Part shown: in pieces, positions 1 through 6,936 of the stretch | How positions within the stretch are numbered: position 1 is the first letter of the stretch | Layout: every line of letters starts with the position of its first letter | Made by a program: the position numbers and the translations under genes | Notes under the pieces: generated by a model | Told to the model about the DNA's origin: nothing | Database searches by the model: none | What the model saw: the letters and a program-made list of their open reading frames with translations, nothing else | Assembly: GCA_001017865.1 (NCBI GenBank) | Contig: LATQ01000001.1 | Coordinates: forward strand, 2,219,900-2,232,449 | Length of the DNA: 12,550 bases | Direction: 5' to 3' | Origin: Rhodococcus sp. IITR03 | GTDB taxonomy: Bacteria > Actinomycetota > Actinomycetes > Mycobacteriales > Mycobacteriaceae

Positions 1-269
1 GCCGGAGGCACTGGCTGACCGTGGCCGAGGCGTCGGTGCGCGGTCCGCTGCAGGTCGCCGTCGCGGGTGGCGGTGAACTCCTCGACCTCGCGCGCCGGAT
101 CGCGCCCGGGGGAGCCATCGTGGTGGGCGGCGAACCCGACTCGTCGCCGCTGCTCGACGGTCGGCCGCTCGTCGACGGAGCGTCCGCGGCCTATGTGTGC
201 CGGGGCTTCGTGTGCGATCGGCCGGTGACGACGGCGACGGAACTGCGCGAGGTCCTCACCGCGGTCTGA
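1..269 (+). CDS. Thioredoxin-domain (YyaL/DUF255-type) protein, C-terminal fragment
   Basis: Only the last ~88 codons are present. The frame is open from the left edge (in phase with base 3) to TGA at 267-269, so the GTG at 21 is internal rather than a start. The visible part ends with a short alpha/beta segment containing AYVCRGFVCDRPVTTATEL. A 'YVC..F.C..PV' signature near the C-terminus is typical of the long (~650-700 aa) bacterial thioredoxin-domain proteins related to YyaL and human SPATA20. They carry an N-terminal thioredoxin-like domain and a six-hairpin glycosidase-like domain; their function is not settled. M. tuberculosis has one (Rv1084) just before a hemolysin III gene and a Z-prenyl synthase gene, which also occur further right here. 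Its stop lies 4 bases from the convergent tetR stop, with no terminator between them. The assignment rests on the tail only. Confidence 0.7.
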   Translation, partial: RRHWLTVAEASVRGPLQVAVAGGGELLDLARRIAPGGAIVVGGEPDSSPLLDGRPLVDGASAAYVCRGFVCDRPVTTATELREVLTAV

Positions 270-273
270 CCTG

Positions 274-976
274 TCACGGCCACGCGGAGACGGTGCGCGA
301 GCCGAGGAAATCGCCCGTGCTCGTCACCGGTGCTTCGAGCATTCCGGCGATCGCGTCGACGAGGAACAGGGCGAAACCCGTCCAGTCGGGTTCCACCCGT
401 TCCCGTTCCAGGCGTGCTTCGTAGTCGGCGCATGCGTCCACGACGAGTTTCCCCAGCAGCCACGACCGGCCGGTGATCACCACGTCGGGGATGTCGGCGA
501 CGCACGCCCTGGCCCGTTCGATCAGAGCGTCGAGATAGGGATCCTCGACGACGTTCCGGGCCGCGATGTCGACCATCGAGGGGACCGTCCGCAGCTGTCG
601 GAGGAACCGGGCGCGCCAACCGGGGACGGGCATCGATGCGAGCTGATCGGTGAACCGGGACGACGAGGCAGCTCAGATAGTCGCGCAGTCCCGGTTCGGG
701 GCCGAGCAACCCGACGAGTTCGGCTCGTCGTCGGCGGGTGTCCTCGGCGTAGCGGGTGACCATGGCACGGACGAGTTCTTCCCTGCTCCCGAAGTGATAG
801 TTGACGGCCGAGTGGTTCGCGTTGCCCGCGTGCTCGGCGATGCGCCGGTTCGAGACACCGTCGACGCCGTGGGTCGCGAACAGCTCCTCCGCGGAGTCGA
901 GTAGTGCTCGCCGTGCCTGGTCGCCGTAGGTGCTCACGCTGGAACCCGCTGCTCTCTCGTTCTGCCGTACGCTCAT
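274..976 (-). CDS. TetR/AcrR family transcriptional regulator (one frame break)
   Basis: The predicted product is a ~233-residue DNA-binding repressor. The N-terminal part (ATG at 976-974) has the TetR helix-turn-helix: LLDSAEELFATHGVDGVSNR followed by RIAEHAG and SAVNYHFGSREELVRAM, about residues 25-72. The C-terminal ligand and dimer domain continues in another frame from about base 655 to TGA at 276-274 (FTDQLASMPVPGW, VVEDPYLDALIERA, TGFALFLVDAIAGML). The two frames join if one base is removed from the C/G run at 655-659, giving LVVPFTDQLASM, a normal TetR core. This is probably a sequencing error; taken literally the protein would be scrambled after ~110 residues. No clear Shine-Dalgarno precedes ATG 976, so a GTG start near residue 14 is possible. 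The gene is divergent from the permease gene, which it most likely represses. Its ligand is unknown. Confidence 0.85.
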
Positions 977-1000
977 CGGTAGGTGGGACGAACGTCACCA

Positions 1001-1040
1001 GTGTCTCAGGTTGTTCACTTTAAGACACGCGGCGTAGATT
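1001..1040 (+). promoter_or_regulatory. Candidate permease promoter overlapped by an inverted repeat (TetR operator?)
   Basis: In the 147-base gap between the divergent tetR and permease genes, GTGTCT (1001-1006) and AGACAC (1023-1028) form an inverted repeat with a 16-base spacer. TAGATT (1035-1040) fits an actinobacterial -10 (TANNNT), with TTGTTC (1011-1016) as a weak -35 at 18 bases. The repeat would therefore cover the -35 region, as a repressor operator often does. The local AT-richness (TTTAAGACAC, then TTTTTAAGTC) is unusual for this DNA and supports a control region. Transcription would start near 1047, about 75 bases before the GTG. The assignment of the operator to the adjacent TetR is inferred from position only. 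Confidence 0.4.
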
Positions 1041-1123
1041 TTTAAGTCAGTCAGCGTATTTCCGAGTTGCCGGTACCGGCCGGGAAGCGTTCAGTCCGTG
1101 ACCGGATATCGAGGAGTTCGTCA

Positions 1124-3228
1124 GTGACCGACACCGCCACGACCGAGAAGAACGATCCACCGGGAGGCGACGGCGCGACCGAGGCCGAGCTCGCCCGCGC
1201 CCGTAAGGAACAGATCGGGCGCTACGTCGCGATCTTCGTGATGCCGCTGTTGATGGTCGGCATGATGATCACCGGCTACCTGTACGCGATGCATGCGCCT
1301 GCTCCGCACGACATGCCGATCGCCGTCGCCGGATCGTCGCAGCAGGCCTACGACTTCGCCCGCGCGCTCGAGGGCGCCGATCCGGAGGCGGTCGACGTCC
1401 GCGTCGTCGGAACCGACGAGCAGGCACGCGACCTCGTGCTCTCGCGAGACGTGGCGGGCGCGGTCTCGTTGTCCGACGCGGCACCGCCGCCGTGTACACC
1501 GCCGGCGCCGCCGGGGCCTCGCAGTCGAACATGGTCACCGGTCTGGTGGCCCCGCCGATCATCGGATCGGGCCTCGACCTCACCGTCGAGGACCTGGCTC
1601 CGCTGCCGGACCACGACACGGCCGGTCTGGGCGTGATGTTCATGGCGCAGGCCCTGATGCTCGCGGGCTACATGCCGCTGAGCATCCTGCTGTCCAACTC
1701 GCCCGAGCTGCTGCGATTCCGTCGCATCGTGCCCCTGCTCGCAGGCTGGTCGGTGCTGATCGGCACCCTCGTGTGGGTCGTCGCAGGCCCGATCCTCGGC
1801 GCGGTCGAGGGCCCCACCGCGACGCTGCTGGGAATCAGCTGGCTGTCCATCTTCGCCGTGGGCTCGGTGCAGTTGTTCCTCACCCGGATCCTCGGACCGA
1901 TGGCGGTCCTGGTGGGCATGCTCTTCGTGATGGTCCTCGGCGTCCCCGCGTCGAACCTCGGCATGTCGATCTACGCGTTGCCGTCGATCTACGTCCCGCT
2001 CCACGGTTTCCTGCCCACCGCGGCCGCAGGAGAAGCCCTGAGGTCGGTCGTCTACTTCGGTGGTGACGGACTCGGCGGCCACATCACGGTCCTGGTGATC
2101 GGCGCGCTGCTCGCCCTCGCCGCGACGCTCGGTGTCGATGCCCTCAAGCGTCGCCGCAACCCCGACGCGGGCGATCCCGAGATCACGATGCCCTCGCTCA
2201 CCTCCGGCCCGCGTCCGAAGAGCGACCGCGTCCGGTACCTGACGCTGGCGTTCTTCCCGTTCGCCATGGTCGTGCTGATGCTCTCGATCATGCTCGGCGC
2301 GATGTACCAGCCGACGCCGCGCGAGATGCCCGTCACCGTCGTCGCCGCGAGCACCGAACAGGCCGAGCAGACGGTCGCCGGGCTCGAGCAGAACATGTCG
2401 GGCCTGTTCGACCTGCGTACGTCCGACTCCATCGACGACGCCCGCGCCGCCGTTCAGGACCGTGAGATCGTCGCCGCCTTCGTCCTGCCGTCCGCCACCT
2501 CGCCCACCGCGACCATCATCACCAACGAGGCCGCAGGGATGAGCCAGCAGCAGGTCGTGCAGCAGACCTTCGAGCAGGTCGCCGCCGGTATGCAGCTGCC
2601 GCTCGTCGTCGAGAACATCGCGCCGCTGCCGGGCTCCGACACGATGGGCACGGTGACGCTCTACGTCGCCATGGGCTGGATCATGTCCGGTTTCATGGTG
2701 GTCGTCGTAGCCGGCGGTGCGCAGCCCGCCGCGATGGTCCTGCGACAGATCGTGCCCATCTCCGCCGGGTGGGCGCTGTTCATGCCGGCCCTGCTCTGGG
2801 TGATCGCCGACCCGATCACCGGAGCCGTCGACGGGCATTTCCTCCCGCTGTGGGGTGTCGGCATCGTCGCGACGTTCACGACATCGATGTTCACTTTGGC
2901 GCTGCACCGCCTGTTCGGTCTGCTCTCCGTCATCCCCGCCGTCGGCATCTTGATGTTCATCGGCGTACCCGCCTCGAACGGTGCGATGTCGGTCTACATG
3001 ACGCCGGAGATCTTCAAGTTCCTGCACGGCGTGCTGCCGATGCCGGCGGCTGTGGAATCGGTGCGGTCGATCCTCTACTTCGGGGGCGATGCCGTCGGAA
3101 CGCACCTGATCACGTTCGTGATCTGGGGTGCGGTCTCGTTGCTGTTCGTGGTTGCCTTCGACCGGTTCCGCGGAGACCCGCAGACCGCCGAGGAACCGGC
3201 GCAGGAGCGCGCGACCGAGAAGGTCTAA
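1124..3228 (+). CDS. Tandem-duplicated YhgE/Pip-like (ABC-2/DUF3533-type) membrane protein (one frame break)
   Basis: The predicted product is an integral membrane protein of ~701 residues built from two homologous halves. Each half has a cytoplasmic start, one membrane helix (YVAIFVMPLLMVGMMITGYL; YLTLAFFPFAMVVLMLSIML), an extracytoplasmic segment opening with HDMPIAVA or REMPVTVVAAS, then about five helices. Each ends with a shared signature: GVPASNLGMSIY...LPTAAAGEALRSVVYFGGD in the first half and GVPASNGAMSVY...LPMPAAVESVRSILYFGGD in the second. This one-plus-five layout resembles YhgE/Pip and DUF3533 proteins, which are distant relatives of ABC-2 permeases. No ATPase gene is adjacent. 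GTG 1124 is chosen because GAGGAG (1111-1116) sits 7 bases upstream. A missing base near 1478-1481 shifts the frame; restoring one G gives SDGGTAAVYTAGAAGAS and joins both parts. The divergent TetR suggests substrate-induced export, perhaps of lipids or toxic compounds. The substrate is unknown. Confidence 0.8.
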
Positions 3229-4142
3229 CCGGTCGCAGGGGCTGCGACCGCGAGATTCGGCGACTCGATGCCGTGCTGATCGAACGCCTCGAGCACCGCG
3301 CGGGTGAGGCTGCGGCGGATCGCCCACTGCTTGCCGGCCCGCACGCGCACGGTCAGCCGCAGCGTCACCGCACCCGCCGTCACGGAGTTGACCCCGAGCA
3401 ATTCGGGCTTCTCCAGGACGTCGGGTGCGATGTCGTCGCGTTCGACGCCGTCGAGCACGGCCCGCAGCGCGATCTGGCAGGCGCGGTCGACATTGGAGGT
3501 CGGCGCGATCGGCACGTCGATCACGGAGACGGCGTGGCCCTGGCTCATGTTGCCGACGCGCAGGATCTCGCCGTTACGGCAGAACCACAGGGTGCCGTCG
3601 ATGTCGCGGACGGTCGTCACGCGCAGGCCGACCGACTCGACGGTGCCCACCGCGTCGCCGAGGTCCACCACGTCGCCCACGCCGTACTGGTCCTCGAGCA
3701 ACATGAACATGCCCGAGATGAAATCCCGCACGAGGTTCTGCGCACCGAAACCGAGCGCGACACCGGCGATACCGGCCGAGGCGATGAACGGCGCGACATT
3801 GAAGCCGAGGGTGTCGAGCGTCTGCAGCACCACCCAGACGAGCACGACGACCGACACGCCGGACTTGAACACCGAGCCGATCGTCTGGGCACGCTGGATC
3901 CGACGTTCGCGCGCGTAGGGATCACCGATGGCGCGTTCGGCGCGTTCCTGAAGCGGCGCGAGGAACGATCGGCGCGGCTTGCCGGATCTCTCGCGCGGCT
4001 TCGTCATGCGGTCGATCAACCGGTGGAGGACGAAGCGAAGCGCGATCGCGACGGCGATGTAACTCACGATCGCCAGCGGCCGGTGGATCAGCCAGTCCCG
4101 GTTGGTCTCGGTCAGTTCGAAGGCGAGCAACGGAATAGACAT
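3225..4142 (-). CDS. Mechanosensitive ion channel of the MscS family
   Basis: An intact 305-residue protein, close in size to E. coli MscS. Membrane helices are visible at about residues 23-43, 90-110 and 115-150. The third is the pore helix, with the small-residue pattern FIASAGIAGVALGFGAQNLV followed by RDFISGMFMLLEDQYGVGDVV, the most conserved MscS signature. A beta domain (VGTVESVGLRVTTVRDIDGT and an NG.I...N-type segment) and a soluble alpha/beta cage follow. Such channels open under membrane tension to release solutes during osmotic downshock. About 35 charged residues (46-83) between helices 1 and 2 form a basic linker. The start is ATG 4142; GAGGG directly abuts it, too close for a normal Shine-Dalgarno, and a -10 lies 8 bases upstream, so a leaderless message is likely. 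The TAG stop (3227-3225) overlaps the convergent permease TAA. Confidence 0.93.
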   Translation of the reverse strand: MSIPLLAFELTETNRDWLIHRPLAIVSYIAVAIALRFVLHRLIDRMTKPRERSGKPRRSFLAPLQERAERAIGDPYARERRIQRAQTIGSVFKSGVSVVVLVWVVLQTLDTLGFNVAPFIASAGIAGVALGFGAQNLVRDFISGMFMLLEDQYGVGDVVDLGDAVGTVESVGLRVTTVRDIDGTLWFCRNGEILRVGNMSQGHAVSVIDVPIAPTSNVDRACQIALRAVLDGVERDDIAPDVLEKPELLGVNSVTAGAVTLRLTVRVRAGKQWAIRRSLTRAVLEAFDQHGIESPNLAVAAPATG

Positions 4143-4150
4143 CCCTCGCG

Positions 4151-4179
4151 AGTCTACAAACGGGTGCCGGTTGCTTCAG
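4151..4179 (-). promoter_or_regulatory. Candidate leaderless promoter of the mscS gene
   Basis: On the minus strand TAGACT (4156-4151) is a good actinobacterial -10. It is followed by exactly 8 bases and then the ATG at 4142, so transcription would begin at or next to the start codon. CTGAAG (4179-4174) is a weak -35 with a 17-base spacer. The site lies in the 74-base gap behind the hemolysin III gene, which suggests mscS can be transcribed separately from its upstream neighbour. Confidence 0.45.
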
Positions 4180-4216
4180 GTGGTGTGAGAAGTTGCACGA
4201 AGCAGCTCGTGAGGTT

Positions 4217-4884
4217 TCAACCGAGAATCACGAGCCACACCGCTACCGCATGACACAGGGCTGCGATCACCGTGGCGGCGTGGAAGAACTCGTGGTGTCC
4301 GAAGGTCGCGGGCCACGGATCGGGCCAGCGGGTCGCGTAGAGGATCGCTCCGCCGCTGTAGAACAACCCGCCGACCAGCAGGAGCAGCATGGGGGCCAGA
4401 CCGACCTCGGCGACCAGCTGTCCGGCGACAGGCACGATCGCCCATCCGAGCAACAGATACAGCGGCACACCGACCCAGCGCGGCGCCGTCGGCCACAGCA
4501 TCTTCAGGGCCACGCCCGCCAGCGCGCCCGCCCATACGACGATCAACAGCGGCCGCCCGGACTCCGGAGGCAGGGCGAGCGTCGCGAACGGCGTGTAGCT
4601 GCCGGCGATGAACACGAAGATCATCGAGTGGTCGGCGCGCTTCATCCACACGCGGGCCCGGGGACCCCAGTTCAGGCGGTGGTAGAGGGCGCTGACTCCG
4701 AACACTCCGCACACGGTGAGGCTGTAGATCGTCGCGGGGAGTACGGCGTCCGGACGGTCGGCGAGGAAAGCCGCGGCCGCGACGAGCGCGGCACCGGCGA
4801 CGACGGCCACGCCGAACGCCCACGCGTGGATCCATCCGCGCATCCGCGGTTTGACGGGCAGTTCCTCGAGCCGAAGGCCGTCAT
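4217..4884 (-). CDS. Hemolysin III / PAQR-type membrane protein (one frame break near start)
   Basis: A seven-helix membrane protein of ~222 residues in the YqfA/TrhA hemolysin III group, a bacterial branch of the PAQR family with a membrane-embedded metal site. Family signatures are clear: SALYHRLNW after the second helix, DHSMIFVFIAGSYTPF in the third, and FGHHEFFHAATVIAALCH at the C-terminus, supplying the expected Ser/His/Asp and HxxxH residues. The body is open from ATG 4843, but that start has no Shine-Dalgarno and omits a conserved lead-in. ATG 4884 has AAGGAG 7 bases upstream. Restoring one base at 4870/4871 gives MTAFGLEELPVKPRMRGW in phase with the body, and LPVKPRMRGW is a typical start for this family. 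The longer gene is therefore preferred, assuming a one-base error. Physiological role uncertain; despite the name, haemolysis is unlikely to be its job. Confidence 0.85.
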
Positions 4885-4912
4885 GCGTGCGCTCCTTCCG
4901 GTACCGAGGGGT

Positions 4913-4932
4913 AACCTACGCACCCGTAGGTT
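4913..4932. promoter_or_regulatory. Perfect inverted repeat, candidate operator, between two divergent genes
   Basis: AACCTACG (4913-4920) and CGTAGGTT (4925-4932) are perfect 8-base arms around the 4-base spacer CACC. The site lies 29 bases before the hemolysin III start ATG 4884 and about 110 bases before the prenyl synthase start. On the minus strand its left arm contains TAGGTT, a plausible -10 for the hemolysin III gene. On the plus strand TACAGT (4949-4954) and TAATGT (5015-5020) are possible -10 boxes for the synthase. A 20-base dyad at a divergent promoter is most simply a repressor operator; the regulator is not identifiable from the window. Confidence 0.45.
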
Positions 4933-5041
4933 TGTTCCGCCGCCACGTTACAGTCTGCGAGGGCGCTCCGGGAGACTCTGTGACCACCGCCGCGACCGTC
5001 CGTACGCCTGGGCGTAATGTGACTCGCGTGGTGATGACGGG

Positions 5042-5806
5042 GTGAGCGTCCGCGGACTGCTGTACCGGCTCTACGAGCGCCGGCTGCTGAAGGAACTCGA
5101 CGGAGCACGGCATCCGCGACACGTCGCGGTCATGTGCGACGGCAATCGGCGTTGGGCGCGCGAGAACGGCTTCACCGACGTCAGTCACGGCCACCGCGAA
5201 GGTGCCAAGAAGATCGCCGAGCTACTGAGCTGGTGCGATGCGGCCGGCATCGAGACGGCGACGATCTACCTGCTGTCCACCGAGAACCTCCGGCGCGATC
5301 CGGAGGAGCTCGATGCGCTGCTCGAGATCATCTCCGACGTGGTGGAGGAGATCTCCGCGCCCGGCCAGAACTGGGGCGTGAAGATCGTCGGCACCACCGA
5401 CCTGCTCCCGGCCGACCACGCCAAGCGACTGCACGAGGCCGCGCCGGCACTGCGGGCCGGACGGGCACGCACGTCAACGTGGCCGTCGGGTACGGCGGTC
5501 GCCAGGAGATCGTCGACGCGGTGCAGTCGCTTCTGCGGGTGCGCTACGCGCAGGGGCTGCGTGGCGAGGAGCTCGTCGAGTCGGTGACGGTCGACGGCGT
5601 CGACAGTCACCTCTACACCTCCGGTCAGCCCGATCCGGACCTCGTGATCCGTACCTCCGGTGAGCAGCGACTGTCCGGATTCCTGCTCTGGCAGTCCGCC
5701 TACTCGGAGATCTGGTTCACCGAGCGTACTGGCCCGAGTTCCGCCGGGTCGACTTCCTGCGCGCGCTGCGCGACTACGCCGCACGGCACCGCCGGTTCGC
5801 GCCTGA
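5042..5806 (+). CDS. Short-chain Z-isoprenyl diphosphate synthase (Rv1086-like), frame-broken
   Basis: A cis-prenyltransferase that condenses isopentenyl diphosphate with an allylic diphosphate. Signatures are [16 protein letters not shown] (catalytic Asp33 in DGNRRWA), [44 protein letters not shown] and the diphosphate-binding [20 protein letters not shown]. The N-terminus ([10 protein letters not shown]) and MCDGNRRWA resemble M. tuberculosis Rv1086, the (2Z,6E)-farnesyl diphosphate synthase that feeds decaprenyl phosphate synthesis. The long-chain enzyme Rv2361c differs there. Start GTG 5042 has no strong Shine-Dalgarno. One base is missing between about 5440 and 5462, and another between 5726 and 5727 (restoring G gives [20 protein letters not shown]). 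Restoring a third G after 5799 gives RRFGA and a stop at 5804-5806. Without the third repair the frame runs to TGA 5889-5891, overlapping coaA. Confidence 0.85.
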
Positions 5807-5830
5807 CGGCACCGCCGGTTCGGCGCCTGA
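5784..5830. repeat. 24-base tandem repeat at the 3' end of the prenyl synthase gene
   Basis: Two head-to-tail copies occur at 5784-5806 and 5807-5830. They are identical except that the first lacks one G of the GG in TTCGGCGCC. Each intact copy would read RHRRFGA followed by TGA in the gene's frame. The second copy is therefore probably a 3' duplication lying after the true stop, with the first copy carrying one of the many single-base losses. Confidence 0.75.
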
Positions 5831-5854
5831 GGCAGGGCCGGGCGGCGGGCCGCG

Positions 5855-6785
5855 TCAGAGCTTGCGCAACCGGAGCCGGTTGATGGCGTGATCCGAGTCC
5901 TTGCGCAGGACCAGGGTGCGCGCGGTCGTGTGGGCAGGATGTTCTCCACCAGGTTCGGCAGATTGATCGAGTGCCAGATCTCCTTCGCGGCACTCATCGC
6001 GTCCCGGTCCGACAGGTTCGCGTAGTGGTGGAAGTGCGCCTCGGGATCGGCGAAGGACGTCTTGCGCAGCGCGAGAAAGCGCTCCACGTACCACTTCTCG
6101 ATGTCCTCGATGCGTGCGTCGACGTAGATGGAGAAGTCGAACAGGTCGGAGACCATCAGACGCGGACCGGTCTGCAGCACGTTGAGGCCCTCGATGATGA
6201 GGATGTCCGGCTGCCGCACGATGTGGTACTGACCCGGGATGATGTCGTACGAGATGTGGGAGTAGATCGGCGCCGCAACCTCTTTCGCTCCCGACTTGAC
6301 CTCGGTGACGAACCGCAGCAGCTTGCGCCGGTCGTAGCTCTCGGGAAAACCCTTGCGGTGCATGATGTTGCGCCGCACCAGCTCCTTGGTGGGGTGGAGG
6401 AATCCGTCGGTGGTCACGAGATCCACCGCGGGTGGTGGTCCCAGCGTGCCAGCAACGCCTGCAGCACGCGGGCCGTGGTGGACTTGCCGACCGCCACCGA
6501 ACCGGCCACACCGATCACGAACGGCACCTGCTGGTCGGGATGCTTCTCCCCGAGGAAGGTCGCGGTCGCGGCGAACAACCGCTGCTTCGCTGCGACCTGC
6601 AGGTGGATCAACCGGGCGAGGGGGAGGTACACCTCCGCGACCTCCGCGAGGTCGATCTGCTCGCCCAGGCCCCGAAGCCCGATCAGTTCGTCCTCGGTGA
6701 GGACGAGGGGAGTCGACTTCCGCAGCGTCCGCCACTGCTTGCGGTCGAACTCGACATACGGGCTCGGTTCGTTCAGACGAGCCAT
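5855..6785 (-). CDS. coaA: Pantothenate kinase, type I (two frame breaks)
   Basis: Phosphorylates pantothenate with ATP, the first and committed step of coenzyme A synthesis, in the cytoplasm. The repaired protein (~310 aa) closely follows mycobacterial Coa[16 protein letters not shown] at the start, the P-loop [12 protein letters not shown] (about residues 92-103), [84 protein letters not shown] and the tail [21 protein letters not shown] 6785 is chosen because mycobacterial CoaA begins at this point and GGGAAG lies about 8 bases upstream; GTG 6791 is an alternative. One G is missing from a GGG at 6426-6428 (literal reading HHPRWIS then stop), and one base is missing near 5917/5918 (LPTRPRATLVLRK expected). 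Because coaA is normally essential, both are probably sequence errors. It is convergent with the prenyl synthase and divergent from the DUF885 gene. Confidence 0.95.
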
Positions 6786-6922
6786 CGGCACGGCTTCCCG
6801 GTGGCGCGGCGGATGCGGCGTTGCATGTCCATGTAACGGATTGTGCTCGCTGACACAGGCGGATGCCTCCTCGGGGTCCCCACTCCAGCGGGTTCTCCCG
6901 TGTCGGGTCGCCGACGAGCGAC

Positions 6923-6928
6923 TAGGCT
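6923..6928 (+). promoter_or_regulatory. Candidate -10 box, leaderless promoter of the DUF885 gene
   Basis: TAGGCT matches the TANNNT actinobacterial -10 and lies exactly 8 bases before ATG 6937, so the transcript would start at or beside the start codon. No Shine-Dalgarno is visible before the ATG, consistent with leaderless initiation. The rest of the 151-base gap to coaA shows no other clear signal. Confidence 0.4.
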
Positions 6929-6936
6929 CGGCCGGT

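Noticed and set aside
1470..1500. Programmed -1 frameshifting in the permease gene, and likewise in coaA and glyA
   Set aside because: No slippery heptamer with a downstream structure is seen, and similar one-base losses occur in unrelated genes throughout the window, so error is the simpler explanation.
1348..3327. A 659-codon open frame on the minus strand opposite the permease
   Set aside because: Its Asp/His/Arg-rich composition without recognisable motifs is the usual antisense shadow of a high-GC gene, while the plus strand encodes clear membrane helices and an internal repeat.
2769..4253. A 494-codon plus-strand open frame across the permease end and the mscS gene
   Set aside because: It is low-complexity Arg/His/Asp sequence antisense to an intact MscS protein with strong family motifs.
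4911..4935. The 4913-4932 dyad as an iron box
   Set aside because: IdeR sites read TTAGG...CCTAA; here the arms read CCTA...TAGG, the opposite orientation, and the neighbouring genes have no iron role.
5971..6936. Extension of the DUF885 frame about 320 codons upstream through coaA
   Set aside because: The upstream part is antisense to coaA and has no family similarity; ATG 6937 with its -10 is the natural start.
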